A DNA stretch of 64,000 bases from Chlorophyllum brunneum (lineage: Eukaryota > Basidiomycota > Agaricomycetes > Agaricales > Agaricaceae). The position numbers and the translations under genes are program-made. Of this stretch, positions 46,477-59,262 are shown in pieces. The stretch lies in assembly GCA_963576785.1 (NCBI GenBank), contig OY756142.1, positions 3,038,001 to 3,102,000 of the forward strand, in the 5' to 3' direction. The notes beneath the pieces are model-generated. The model ran no database searches and was not told the DNA's origin. It worked only from the letters and a program-made list of their open reading frames with translations. Positions within the stretch are counted from its first letter, which is position 1, and each line of letters starts with the position of its first letter.

Positions 46477-48337
46477 TCAAGTATGATATCTCCATCGCGG
46501 CACTGAAAGGCTTCTAACATCCTCACGACTCTGCTCATCCTCTCGGTCCATCTCCAAGTTCAACCGCTTCAATGCCATACTCAGCCAGAGACACATTCCT
46601 ATGCATACCAATGAGGTCACGCTGCAAATCGCATATGATTTGTTATACGTCGGCCCCCACTCCTTGACCCAAACGTACGACCCAAGCACAGTACCACCGT
46701 GTGAGACGGTGTTGATGAAGGCAAGTGCTACTGCGCGTTTGGCCGGAGGTTTTGAAACGGTTGAAGATTCCCATGCTGTGAGGCACATGGCACCAGCCTT
46801 GGCTTGGGCCATTAGAAATCTTATAATTGATAATGAGGGTAGTATTCGCTAAGAGCAAGAAAGCCTTACAGTGAGATATAACGAAAACCAGTGTTCATAG
46901 TCGACATTGCCAGTACAAATCCTCCAAGTCCAATCATGAACGGGGTAACAATATGCATGCATCGTTCTCCGGTTTTGTCTGAATGTCTTGAAAGCCACAA
47001 AGACCAAAAGGTGGCGACGATCCAAGGAGGTGCGCAGAGTAAGAGTGAGATCGTTGTGTTGTAGCCCATTGTCGCAGTGAGAGTGGGGAAGTAAATGTGG
47101 AAGGATAAAGCAATGAGGATGATAAGTTTCATGGTCGCCATGTACCAGACTTTCCAATCAGAAACGGCGAGCATGAGACCAGCTACGGCTCCTTCACTTT
47201 GTTTTGGTGATTGATCGAAATCATCAAGGGGGCTTTGGGGTGATGTAGAGGTCGCAGCGTCTTCGTCCATCCTCCTTTTTGCTAGTGCGTGCTCAGCAGG
47301 GGTAAGCCAGCTAATGGTCTTTGCCTCAGGGAAATCCGGTAAGATGAAAAGGGCAAAGATTGCGACCAGAATAGTCAGGCCGCCCTCGACGAAAAACAGC
47401 CAACGCCATGCGGTATAGCCGAGGATACCATCCGTCGAACTTAGTATTCCAGAGGCAATAAGAGGGCCAAAAGCATTGCTGATGAGGCTTCCACAGGCGA
47501 AAAATGTCAGCCGCTGGGAAAGCTCGCAACGTTTGTACCATTTCACGATGAGATAGAGAGCACCAGGGTAGAAAGTGGCTTCAACGAAACCCAGAAGAAA
47601 GCGTGCGATGAGGGCTCCGTGATAACTGAAGGAACATGAGATGGTGTCCGCGTTGGTATGGATATAACATACGTTTCCGTACTGCCTGGAGAGTGTATTA
47701 GCTCGCGTGGATAGACGTAGCCAGATCCCGGGAGATGGTTGTACCTATGCAGAATTGTGCTATTCCCCAGAGCACCATGCAGAACGGCAAGTAAATAGAC
47801 GGTTTTCCAACATGACTGAGAAACATATTCCTAGGGTTGTAACGTCATGGTTGGAAGACAAAGGACCAACTTGAGATTTCTTACGAGGGTATTTGCATCA
47901 GAACATATCCGATATAGAAGACAGATAAGACGGAAGCGAACTGAGAGCCCTCTAAGCCTAGATCATGCTCGAATCCACGCAGTCGCGCAGCACTAGAAAA
48001 GTATGAGAATGTGAGTAAGCCTGAAACCACAGTGCGTACGCAGTGCTGTTCCTGTCCATGTCTAGAAAGATGGCCCGGTGAGCTTGGTTGATTGGATGTC
48101 AGTTGTTGAATACTCACAGCTGAAAATGTAAATGAGAAGCAGAATGGACATCCGGACGTCCAACTTCCAAAGAAGGTTTCTCTCCAGACGTTTTCTGTCA
48201 TCAAAGTTCGGATCGACATCGAGAGTGTCGTAGTGGGGAACTGTACAACGGTTGGATTAAGCATCGCTCTCGGGTCGGAACACACCAGTACAGTCCTGAA
48301 CAGAGAGGAGAGGTCGGTTCTCCTCACTGGGTGGCAT
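46477..48337 (-). CDS. MFS permease, Dal5/TNA1-like (copy 1)
   Basis: Plasma-membrane transporter of the anion:cation symporter family, which moves small organic acids, vitamins (nicotinate, pantothenate), allantoate or dipeptides with protons. The start is MPPSEENRPLL at 48337. Exons give LERNLLWKLDVRMSILLLIYIF (helix 1), AARLRGFEHDLGLEGSQFASVLSVFYIGYVLMQIPS, GALYLIVKWYKRCELSQRL with AFGPLIASGI, YTAWRWLFFVEGG, FILPDFPEAKTISWLTPAE, then the C-terminal half with GYNTTISLLLCAPPW and LSRHSDKTGERCMH. The last exon ends RWRYHT at 46477. No frameshift is seen. It is the most divergent of the three copies. The substrate is unknown. Confidence 0.82.
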
Positions 48338-48859
48338 CCTTGACGAGCACAGGGACTTGGCCTATCAGTATGGTAGACGGAATGGCATGGCGAGGTGACC
48401 ACAGTGAGGCATCGACGTTGAGAATGTTGTTATATAATTTGCCAGCTCAATGCAGGGTGGGAGATCTCCTAAAAACAGATCGGGCCTCGCGTTCTCATGC
48501 CTTAATTTAGATGGCTCCTCCAGGGCCCGAACTTGGGCAATCTACCCAAGACTTAGCTTCTCGAACACCAAGATTCTCTCAATCATGTTCCCAACGATCC
48601 CTAAGAAGTTGTGCGTACAACATTATTTCTTGCGCCCTTTTAAGTCGGAGGCGTCTAGTTGGTGACAGTTTGTCCAGGTGACATGACTAGTACTAATTAT
48701 CTGACCCGGTCATTCTCGCAATTAGAACGTAACAAAAATAGCCACGGGATTCCAAGCGGGAACGAAGTGGGTGGCGAAGGATCACCCGGACCTCCTAGCA
48801 TCAGTACGTTCTAATTATGAGGATATAAGGACTATAGTGACTGTGAATAACAAATCATG
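48338..48859. other. Spacer between MFS copies 1 and 2
   Basis: No gene. The part near 48415-48530 is repeated, diverged, at about 51760-51870, which suggests an extra lost duplication unit. Confidence 0.45.
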
Positions 48860-50730
48860 TTAAATGTGATACCTCCACCGCCCCGACGGGTTTACATGCT
48901 CATCAGTCGTTTCATCCCGCAAGTCCATTTCTCGGTTCAGCCGCCTCAGTGTCATTCTCATCCAGAAGCACATCATCACAAATACCAATGCACTTGTAGC
49001 ACAAATGGCGTATGATTTGTTATAAGTTGGTCCCCAGCCTTTGACCCAAATATAGGATCCGGCTATGTTGGCACTCTGCGATACCGCGTTGATAAGAGCG
49101 ACTGCGACAGCGCGTTTAGCAGGTGGGTTGGAGACAGTTGATAAGGACCAAGCCATGAAGCATAAAAGACCAGCACCGGCTTGGGCCATTAGGAACCTAT
49201 CGGGCAGTGTGAGTGTAAGTGTTAGGTGTGGTGGGTTTAAAGGGGAGGCCTTACAGTGAAATATAACGAAAAGTAGTGTTCATTGTCGACATTGCTAGGA
49301 GGAACCCCACAACGCCAATGATATGTGGGATAACGGTATGCATACATCGTTCGCCGCTCTTATCCGAGTGCCTGGCAAGCCAAAGAGCCCAGATGGCAGT
49401 TACAATCCAAGGAGGGGCACAGAGCAACAGCGAAATCGTAGGACTGTAGCCCATTGTTGCTGCCAGGGTAGGAAAGTACATGTAGTAGGACGAGGAGAGG
49501 ATACAGAGGAACTGGGCGGCTGCAATGTACCAGACTTTCCAGTCCGAGAGAGCGAGGACGAAGCCTACTGTCGCTCCATGGGTTCCTTTCTGTGATTCAT
49601 CATTTCTACTTGAGGACTTCTGGAAGGTGTCAGTGGTAGAGTCTTCAAGTATTCTCATTTTTGCCAATGCGTGCTCCGCGGGCGTGAGCCAACTGATTTT
49701 TTCAACTTCCGGGTAATCTGGGAGGATGAAGGTTGCAATTATTGCGACTAACACCGTCAGACCGCCTTCAACGAAGAATAACCAACGCCCAGAACACCAT
49801 CCATGACGTCCAGAATTCCAGACGCGATGAGGGCGCCAAAGGCATTGCTGATACTACTTCCACAAGCGAGGAATGCCGTTCGTTGGGAGAGTTCGTTCCT
49901 TTTGTACCACCTGGCGATGAGGTAAAGGGCACCGGGAAAGAAGGCAGCTTCCATGAACCCAAGGAGGAAGCGGGTAAGGAGGGCGCCGTGGTAGCTAGGA
50001 TGACTTAAAATATGAGGGAATTGAAGGGAGAAGCCTTACATACTCCGTCACAAAGCCTGATCGGAAGTATTTAGATTAATAGTGGATAATGGTTGTGGAG
50101 GACGAACCTGTAAGCAACGCGACCGTCCCCCAAACGATCATACAACACGGCAAATAAATGGATGGTTTAGTGATCTGGCTGAGAACCATATTCCTGAATT
50201 ACGGGGAAGTGAGAGCATGTAAAAACTGGAATTTAGAGGCACTCACGAAGGCACTTGCATCGCTATGTACCCCACGTAGAATACAGATAAGATAGATGCA
50301 AATTGGGAACCCTTCAAGCCGAGGTCTTCCTCGAATCCGCGCAGCCGGGCTGCACTGGTGAGTTGTGAATGAAATTTCCCGTACTGAAAAAGAGTAGCAT
50401 ACACAACGCCGATACGGTCAATGTCTGGTAGCACTTTAGCCTCGTAGGTCAAAAAAATGTGACCAGTACTCACAGTTGACAATGTAGATGACCAACAGCA
50501 TCGACATCCGGATATCCAACTTCCTAAGCAACTTTTTCTCTAGTTCCTCTCTGGCCTCGAGTCCTCCAAGTGGCAATGCGACTGCAAGACTGTCACGCTG
50601 CGACTCTACAAGACAATCAAATCCCCAGCTAGAAATGTCTAGAAGAAATTGAAGTACCATGACGTGTACGAGAGGAGAGGAGAGGGCGTTCCTCTTCGGT
50701 GGACCGTGTATTTGACAAGCAGGCGGGCAT
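48860..50730 (-). pseudogene. MFS permease, Dal5/TNA1-like (copy 2, frameshifted)
   Basis: The start is MPACLSNTRSTEEERPLL at 50730. All exons match copy 3 closely, including ELEKKLLRKLDIRMSMLL, AARLRGFEEDLGLKGSQFAS and WYKRNELSQRTAFLACGSS. Near 49789, 14 bp present in copy 3 (between ACCAACGCC and AGAACACC on the plus strand) are replaced by one, a net loss of 13 bp. This shifts the frame in the conserved GYTAWRWLFF helix and ends translation about 10 codons later. Everything after it (ILPDYPEVEKISWLTPAEHALAK to RWRYHI) is still open, so the inactivation looks recent. Confidence 0.8.
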
Positions 50731-52279
50731 ATTTGGGGGTAAGGGATTCTGGGCCTACAGATAACAATTGCAGGTCCAATCGAATCAACCACCCACGCTA
50801 CATGAGCTATTGCTTATATACCACAAGGGAACCGAATTGGACGTAAGTTCGCTGGTAAAGGTCCGACGTAAATGAGCGCCGAGCTATAAGTCTGTAATCA
50901 CATATACACAATACACACTAGCGTCCTCGGAGGTGACTTAATAGAAATCCGAAGAGAAAGCTTTAGCCCCGTTGTTCAAAACCGGCGGTGCCATAGTATG
51001 CAAATGGGAGAATATACTGGCATGGAAAGATGCCCGGAAACGGTGTGAAAGCGACAGTTGAGATAAGTAGACAGTGGAGATTACCAGCGGATCAATGTGG
51101 GAACCATTATCCCTTGGCCCAACTTATTACTCATGTCCAACCAGAAGCCAATAGGATACAGCCATCCGATACCAACGAAAAATAAAGATACAGCGATGGA
51201 AAAATCCCACAACGAACAACTTTGGCCCACCTAGGGCTATGCGTGCTCGACACTTGCAACCGAGGAATGCTAGGAATGCTGGACTTTCGGACAACTTCCA
51301 TAGGAACCCAATTGCTCTGTATCAAGGCGACTTCTACTTGTGCAATGCTTTCTTTGCCGCCGCCACAATTTGTGTTTCGAAGATATTCTTTTGAGACCTC
51401 AAACAGCAGCCCCACCAACCAGTGTAGCATTCCTCCTCGGTCCCGAGTATTCACAGATCGGCGATAAGCTTATCAGTCTGATATCTGGTCCAATGGTAAC
51501 TTAGACCATGATGATCAATTCAATTATGTCCCGTACTAGGGGAACATCATTACCTCGAGGTCTATACCCCATCATCTTGCCTCTTTGGCCTCCTGGGTAA
51601 GAAGCGAATCTACTTACGGTCGGGCAGCATCGGAGATAAATAGATTATGTGTCTTGCACTTATGCAATATGTTGAACAAGACCAAACGCATGGTCACTGG
51701 GACACGGCCAATTACTGGTATGGGAGAGGGAATGGCATGGTGGGGTGAGCATGGTGAGGCATTGACATTGAGAATATCGCTATACAATTTGCCAGCTTGA
51801 TGCAGGGGAGATCTCCTGAGAGCAAATCGGGTCTAACACTCATGCTTTTGATTTCGAATTTTAGATGGCTTCTACACCCAAACTTATGCAAAGATTCTCT
51901 AAATCATTTCTTTAGGTGACGTTACCAGTACTTGTTATTCTACCTGATCATTCTTGCAATCAGAAAGTGGCGTAGGTTGGAACAAGAATAGCGTAAGCAT
52001 GCTGCTTACATCGTCAAGAGTATATCTAGGCAAGCTTACTGTAACGTAGTCTTGACCCTCGAATACTATCTTGAGTCCCGTGTATATACTGGTCCTCCCT
52101 TTAGTGAGGTCGCCTGCCGACGGCGCCCTTCCACATAGCCACGGCATTCCGTTACCTCAAAAAAGCAGAAACCGGACCATATACTAGGTGACGGGGAGCC
52201 GCCCGAATCTCCTCGCACCGGCACTATCAAGCGGATACAATGTTATGTCTAGACTATTGGGATTGTAAATAACGAAACC
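50731..52279. other. Spacer between MFS copies 2 and 3, with duplicated remnants
   Basis: 51160-51240 resembles 54530-54600 (both contain AGATACAGCGATGGA), and 51700-51870 resembles the region upstream of copy 1. These are upstream flanks carried along in tandem duplication. No additional gene is supported. Confidence 0.5.
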
Positions 52280-54153
52280 CTAAATGTGATACCTCCACCG
52301 CCCCGACCGGTCCACATCTTCACCACTCGTTTCATTCCGCAAGTCCATTTCTCGGTTCAGCCGCCTCAGTGTCATTCTCATCCAGAAGCACATCATTACA
52401 AATACAAATGTAGTTGCAGCACAAATGGCGTACGACTTGTTATATGTTGGTCCCCATGCTTTCACCCATATATAAGAACCAGCTATATTGCCGCTCTGGG
52501 ATACCGCGTTGATAAGAGCGAATGCAACGGCGCGTTGAGCAGGTGGGTTGGAGACAGTTGATGAGGACCACGCGACGAAACATAAAGACCCAGCGTCGGT
52601 TTGTGTCATCAGGAACCTATCGGGGTGGTGTCAACACAAACGATAACTATGGTTGATTTAAAGAGGTGGGATTACAGGGAAATATAACGAATAGCAGTGC
52701 TCATGGTTGATATTGCCAGTAGGAACCCTACAACGCCAATGAGATGTGGGGTGACGGCATGCATACATCGTTCGCTGCTTTTATCCGAGTGCCTAGCAAG
52801 CCAAAGAGCCCAGATGGCAGTTACAACCCAAGGAGGAGCACAGAGCAACAACGAAATCGTAGCGCTGTACCCCATTGTTGCTGTGAGAGTAGGGAAGTAT
52901 ATGTAGTAGGACGAGGAGAGGACACAGAGGAATTGAGCGACTGCACAGTACCAGACTTTCCAGTCCGAGAGAGCGAGGATGAAGCCTACTGTTGCTCCTT
53001 TCTGCGATTCATCACCGCTACTGGGGAACTTCTGGAATGTGTCAGTGGCGCTGTCTTCGAGCAGTCTCATTTTTGCCAATGCATGCTCGGCAGGGGTAAG
53101 CCAACTGATTTTTTCAACTTCCGGGTAATCCGGGAGGATGAAGATTGCAATTATTGCAACTAGCACGGTAAGGCCACCTTCAACAAAGAATAACCAACGC
53201 CATGCTGTGTAGCCGAGAACACCATCCATAACGTCCAGAATTCCAGAAGCGGCGAGGGCGCCAAAGGCATTGCTGATGTTGCTTCCACAAGCGAGGAAAG
53301 CCATCCGTTGGGAGAGCTCGTTCCTTTTGTACCACCTGGCAATGAGGTAGAGAGCGCCAGGGAAAAATGTAGCTTCCATGAACCCAAGGAGGAAGCGTGC
53401 AAGGAGGGCGCCGTGGTAGCTAAGATGGCTTAAAATGAGGGGCGCAATAAGAAAAGTCTTACACACTCTGTCACAAAGCCTAATGAAGTGGGTTAACGGT
53501 AAATAATGGTTGATGGTTTTAGAGGACGAACCTGTAAGAAACGAAATCATCCCCCAAGCGACCATACAGCACGGCAAATAAATGGAAGGCTTGCCGATCT
53601 GACTGAGTACCAAGTTCCTGAGCTACGAGGTTAGAGTATGGAAGAGAAGTAGATCTGGGAGGCACTCACGAAGGTACCTGCATTGTTATGTACCCCACAT
53701 AGAACACAGACAATATGGATGCAAATTGCGAGTCCTCCAAGCTGAGGTCCTCCTCGAATCCGCGCAACCGGGCTGCACTAGCAGGATGTGAATGAATGAC
53801 CCCCACTGAACAGGAATAGCATACGCGGTGCCGGTACGGTCAACGTCTGGCAGCAGCTTAGTCTAGTAGGTCGGACAAAAATGGCCAGTACTCACAGCTG
53901 ACAATGTAGATGATTAATAACATTGACATTCGGATATCCAACTTCCTGACCAAGTTTTTCTCTAGTTCCTCCCTAGCCTCGAGTCCCCCGAATTGCGAGG
54001 TGACTCCAGGATCGTTGCACTGCGGTTCTGCAGAGATAATCAAGCCCCCAGCTAGAAATACTTAGAAGAGATTGAAGTACCACGACGTGTCTGAGATGAG
54101 AGAAGAGGGCATTCCTCCCCCGTAGGCCAAGTGTTTGACGAGTAGGCGGGCAT
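52280..54153 (-). CDS. MFS permease, Dal5/TNA1-like (copy 3)
   Basis: The start is MPAYSSNTWPTGEECPLL at 54153, followed by a first intron at the same place as in copy 2. Exons give ELEKNLVRKLDIRMSMLLIIYIV, AARLRGFEEDLSLEDSQFASILSVFYVGYITMQVPS, NLVLSQIGKPSIYLPCCMVAWG, ARFLLGFMEATFFPGALYLIARWYKRNEL, GYTAWRWLFFVEGG (intact here), FILPDYPEVEKISWLTPAEHAL and LARHSDKSSERCMH. The last exon ends RWRYHI at 52280. About twelve membrane helices are expected. It is intact and so likely the functional member of the copy 2/3 pair. The substrate is unknown; nicotinate, allantoate or dipeptide uptake are the family's known jobs. Confidence 0.82.
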
Positions 54154-55764
54154 GTTGGGGCCGGAAGTACCAGCAAAGGGGAATCTGTACCTGCAGATAA
54201 CGATTGTGGGTTCAATTGAATCGGACGCCCACGCTGCATGAGGCATTACTTATATACATACCATAATATAACAAAAACGGACGTAAGTTATCCGGGAAAG
54301 GTCCGACGCATGTAAATGGGCGGGCCATAAGTCCGTAGCTTTTTCTGAGACTCGACTTAATAGGAGCCCGAAGAGAAGGCTTTGCTTCATCGTTCAAACC
54401 CAGCAGCTTTATAGTATACAGATAGCACAAGATGTTGACATTGAATGCTGAGAGATGGGCAATGAAAACGATGGTGGAAATAGATGACCGTGGGAACCAT
54501 TATCTCTTGATCCTGCTGACGTCCAACCAGGATGCAGCCTGACGAAAGATACAGCGATGGAGATATCGCATTACGACCTTGGTGCACCTGGGGCTTTGCG
54601 GAGGTCGGGTTTTGACGTGCGTCTGCCATAACGGACGTCGGTTGCTTCTATCTCGTACCTTCAAGTTGACCATCTTGAGAGTAAATACTACCAGACTCGT
54701 TCCCACTCCGTGGCCTTTCTCCCTGCTTACCCGTCCGCAGGTTGCACTCCCTTTTGCTTAAACTTGTGCCCTGTATGACATACTTGATCTCGTAGTATGG
54801 GTCACTCATTCGATATCTTGTATACCAGACACATGATCACCGTCACCGAAACATTGACCTAATCCGATATTTTGCGAAGTAACGGGTGCGAAATGCTGAT
54901 ATTTTCGTTAGACGATAAACAGCACTGTACATGTACATGAGGAAGACCCTACAGACATCACGTTTGACGCACCACTGCTTCTATTGAGTTCCGATAAAGG
55001 GGCCTCTGAGAGACGACCGTTAGTAGTAATTTGCATTGGTAGTAGTGGAGTAGGAGTTGCCCTGCTCTGTTATGAGAAGGGATGTGGTTATCTAGAATTA
55101 TCTACATCCCTGGATTGGCAGGTGAGGTACCGCGCTCAAGCGTTCATAGCGCTTGTCGAGGAACAAAGACAATAACACATTCGTAAACCGCATCTAGTGG
55201 CCCCTCGACGGATTCGTTCAACGTGTTCCTCGAAGCATTCAACAGTACAGTAACATGTATTTGACCCGAACAGCCGTCTCAACAAGCCTCGTGTGGGACA
55301 GACAGTCCGAGCAGGCTAGACTCGTATTTACGAGTTCTTGGCGGCACGTAGGTGTGTGGTTTTGTTATTTTACGGAGAGTAGCTATCGCCCCATGTCTTC
55401 TGGTGGAGGAAACCATGTATCAGAAGCAAATTGTTACTTATTCGAGCATTGGAAGACCAGCTCAGTCACGTATACGAGAACTGGGAAGTCAGGGTATCGT
55501 GGGAGACAGGTTATCACCGTGATTGCCCTTGTGGGATGCCAGTACCTTGGTTCTGTGTCTCCTGAACAGCAAAATTTTAATGGACGGACTTGGCGCATGA
55601 GAAGCGTCTACCTGACGGTTATGGCAACGCCGCAACGGAAATGATCATGGGGTGAGGAACATCATGATGCCAATACGACCTCATGTTCTCATGGCACGCG
55701 GCAGAAGATGGCTTTTTAGGACTCGTTCGAGCGGCGCAACACCGCTTCACTCTCTCATCCCACA
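54154..55764. other. Intergenic stretch, no gene supported
   Basis: A 129-codon plus-strand frame (55255-55644) has no recognisable features and no introns. I do not call it a gene. Confidence 0.4.
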
Positions 55765-58012
55765 ATGCCAGACAATTGGGCTCTGGTACGCCTGCGGGTG
55801 GTATTGGCGCTCGCCTTGCTGGTTTTGGCGCTGTCGCTCTTGCTACTCCACGAGCTTACCAACGACGACTTCGAGGCTGCTTCGGTTTCCGCAGAGTCTA
55901 CGGCCAAAGACTTTTACTGGATTGATGTGAGTTCCAAACAGAATGGCCTGTCGTGGATACAGCGTGAGTATGCCGTTGCAGATTGAACCAACACACCATC
56001 TGGCCTGGCACTCTTGTTACAAGCCGCTACACCGCGAATGTGCCCGACTCCTCGTTCCTCTCAACCATCTCAACCATTCCGACGAAAACCCTGGTCATGC
56101 GGCTATCGCCCTCATTCGGAAACCCTCTCCTTTTTCCTCTTCCAGTTCCAAACCTCATCCTCGCTACCGTGGACCAATCCTGTTCAATCCTGGGGGTCCG
56201 GGAGGAAGTGGCGTTGATTTGATCGTTTCCATAGGTGATCTTTTGGGCCAGGTTGTCGGCGATGAATTCGATATTGTGAGCTTTGATCCTAGAGGTGTTG
56301 CCCGTTCAACACCCAAAGCTATGTTCTTCGATGGTGCAGGCAGAGGCGAGAGGGAAACCTGGGGCATGGATTTCTTAGATGCAATCCGTGACGGGCCCGG
56401 TGATAAGGACGGTGATGTTAAAGGGGAAAACGGTAGGACTCTAGAAAGAACGTGGGCACGCGCGGTTGTGAAGAACGGACTCGCTCAGGAACGAGCTGGT
56501 GACTGGTTGGGCAATGTAAATACAGAGCAGACCGCCTATGACATGCTGAGCATTGTCCGGGCGTTTGGGAGGAAGAAGCTTATGTACTGGGGCTTTTCCT
56601 ATGGGACGATTCTGGGTTCAACATTTGCGGCATTATTCCCAGTGAGTATATGATATGTCCCTCTGAGTGAATGGCAATCCGACGGAGAAATGCACAGGAC
56701 AAAGTTGAAAGAGTGGTTTTAGACGGTGTGGTCGATACGGCAGACTATTATGCCAGTACGTGCCCTTTCCCCTACCCTCACACGGGGTCTTTTATATCGT
56801 TTCCTTTTTTACAGCACTATGGACAAGTAACCTCTTCGACACTCCTAAAACACTCAACCAGTTCTTTACGACATGTCATGATGCTGGCCCTTCCTCTTGT
56901 GCATTCTGGGCTCCCTCTCCTTCCCTCATCTCAGCCAACCTCACCCGTATCTACCATGATCTTATTACGAACCCCATCCCAGTCCGCACTTCCACATCTT
57001 ATGGAATCCTGGACTACTCTCGCGTCCGGTTCACGGTATTCTTAGCGTTATACTCTCCTTGGGCATCCTGGCCCACCGTGGCACAGGCTTTAGCCGATCT
57101 TGGAGGGCCAAGGAGAGATCCTGGTTTGATGTGGCGTTTGACTGAACAGCCTACATTCAAATGTTCCTGTTCCACTTCCTGCAACGATAAAAATCGGCGC
57201 GAGATGGAGTTCGAAACCACTCTTCCCGATGCACAGACGACAATTGTGTGTTCCGATGGAGTAGATATTCCATCTGATGTAGCATCTGCTAGGAGCTATT
57301 TCGAGAATTTCAGCAAGGAGTCGGAATGGGCGGATTTGTGGTCGAATATTCGGTTAGGGTGTTCGGGCTGGCCAAAGGTGAAGAAGGGCTTCCAAGGACC
57401 TGTTGAGGGTAATACGAGTTTCCCCATCTTGTTCATTGGGAATACCGCAGGTACGTGTATCTCGTTCTCCAAATAAGGCTGGACTTACGCTAAAGCAAAT
57501 GCTGCGCATTCTTATCTTTTTTAGACCCTGTTACGCCTTTAGTTCAGTAGGTCTCCACTCCCATATGCAACACATCTTTTCGCTGACTTAATCGTGATCG
57601 CAGCGCAAAAACCATGTCGAAACGGTTCCCTGGCTCGCGCGTTCTTACACAAGATTCTCCGGGTGTAAGTTTGATTTTGCAATTGGTCCATTCATTAATG
57701 TATCCTTTTTTTCAGCATGCTTCCCTCAACGCGCCGTCTGTCTGTACACAGTCGTACGTGAGGGAATACTTCCTTTCTGGAACACTCCCGCCCGAGGGAA
57801 TCGTTTGTCCCGTCATCTCGTCTCCATTCCCTGACATGCCACTGGAAGGCGCTCAAAGAGATGTGAAAGAGGGGGTGGTGGTCGGCGATAGACGGGAGAA
57901 GGAGATGGTATTCCAGAGTGAAACCCGCAAAGCCGAGGAAGAGATGCGTATGAGGGATGTGGTGAGTGAACTAAGTAAAAGTTGGAAGCCCTTCAATCGG
58001 GCGTTTTTGTAA
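55765..58012 (+). CDS. Alpha/beta hydrolase, S33-type aminopeptidase, membrane-anchored
   Basis: Seven exons (55765-55926, 55982-56641, 56698-56755, 56815-57450, 57525-57546, 57604-57664, 57716-58012) join to 631 codons. An N-terminal membrane anchor (LRVVLALALLVLALSLLLL) is followed by the catalytic fold: oxyanion loop FNPGGPGGSGVD, FDPRGVARSTP, nucleophile serine in WGFSYGTILG, aspartate in the C-terminal TAP-like part (DPVTPLVHAKTM) and histidine in SPGHASLNAPS. The family removes N-terminal residues or tripeptides from peptides (proline iminopeptidase/tripeptidyl aminopeptidase group) or hydrolyses esters. The exact substrate is unknown. Exons are clean and in frame. Confidence 0.87.
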
Positions 58013-58124
58013 ATTTTAGTAAATGCCATCTGTGATGGTCTCGATTGTCTTTTGTTCTGTCCTTAACAGCCCTCAAGGGCTCACAATGAAATAATGATAA
58101 AGTTTTGTCGGTCTCCACAGAACA

Positions 58125-58712
58125 CTGTTAAGAAAACCTCGAGACCATAAACTCGGGAGGAAATAACAACCTTGAGGGGTGAGTTGGACTCACGCATCAC
58201 AAAGGGCCCAGCTGGAGATACTAACCTGTCGGCCCGTTAACTTGATCGAAATGGCCAATAAAATGAGGACATACAAATGGAGTCTGATCCGCTCAATGCC
58301 AGGATCCATCTTGAGCGAGGGGAGGATTAACTTCATTTGCCTCCTTTTCTGGTGATCGGAAGTTACATCGTTCGCTCTATATCTACCTTCCTAATCAGGT
58401 ATCTAGTGTTTATCTACTGTTATTCTGTACGCCCAGGCTTACACTTTTCATCCAAGTTCCATACCCGTTGACATGTGAAGAATACCCGTGCCAAAAAATA
58501 CAGGTTGTCTTCTTAGCGACAGGTGTAGAAGCGCAACAAGAGCTAAAGTGTACCAGAAGGATACTCGCTTGTATCCACTTCGGTCCCTTAGCGCCTTCTC
58601 TAGCTGATACTTGGCTATTTAGCGCGAACAACTACTCTTTCCTAGCCAGTCTGTCAATGCGGTGATCGCCAAAAGAAAACAGTAAGAAACGTCGGAAAAT
58701 TTCCCGCGCAGC
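58125..58712. repeat. Direct repeat, left copy (with remnant of DUF6533 exon)
   Basis: It matches 61080-61600 in the same orientation, with gaps. Shared words include CAATGCCAGGATCCATCTTG, TTGACATGTGAAGAATACCC and GAAGCGCAACAAGAGC. Its left end corresponds to the first exons of the minus-strand DUF6533 gene D, so it is the stub of a second copy of that gene. Confidence 0.7.
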
Positions 58713-58771
58713 ACACCACGTACTTTCTTCTCCTTCTCTTCCGCTAATGCTCACCAGACTTTGAAAGCCAC

Positions 58772-59178
58772 CCCAGGGGAGGAACTGGTCAGCTTCTTTC
58801 ATTGCTGCTCAAAAGTAACCCCTTGGTCTCGTCTTTGAGTTCATTGATATTCGTGGTGCGCCTGGCGGTGTTGCGGATGTCAACACCTACGCTTCCATCA
58901 TCGGTAACCTCGCCTCCTCAGTTGCCCGAGTCTCTCCCTCTCCCCCACACCCTAGCCACCTGCAACCCAGTCAACTCCACCGTCCCGATCATAGCTTCCA
59001 CTCTCGAAAACGCCGGTACCTTTGACCTCAAAAGATTATTCGGCATAACCACTCTAGACGTTGTTCGTGCACAGCGTTTCCTCGCTGGTCTCGTCGATCC
59101 GGCAAATACACCAGTTACAATTGTTGGTGATCGTTCCGGTGCTACGATTATACCTTTCCATGGCATACGCCGGTGCCA
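58772..59178 (+). pseudogene. Malate dehydrogenase pseudogene (internally deleted)
   Basis: It is a partial copy of the malate dehydrogenase gene at 42306-43552. It keeps the GTGGTGCGCCTGG region, then jumps from codons near Gly-Val-Ala to the Asn-Ala-Ser-Ile region of the fourth exon, losing the introns in between. It continues through [28 protein letters not shown] and SGATI. A second deletion joins GCTACGATTATACC to TTTCCATGGCATACGCCGG. Frameshifts are present, and the catalytic histidine of GGHSGAT is now arginine (GDRSGAT). It cannot encode an enzyme. Confidence 0.85.
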
Positions 59179-59262
59179 AGTCTTTCATCCCTTGATATCT
59201 TACACTGAGCTAATATCTGAGCTCAGTTTGGTCAGGAAGAGATTCGCATCTACCTCAAGGGT
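59179..59262 (+). pseudogene. Fragment of DUF6533 gene E fused to the MDH pseudogene
   Basis: It matches 45640-45715 (TTGATATTCTACACTGAGCT and GGTCAGGAAGAGATTCGCAT). In the parent locus these lie about 2.4 kb downstream of malate dehydrogenase; here they touch it directly. Confidence 0.75.

Noticed and set aside
55255..55644. 129-codon hypothetical protein
   Set aside because: No domain, no introns, and not obviously coding in composition.
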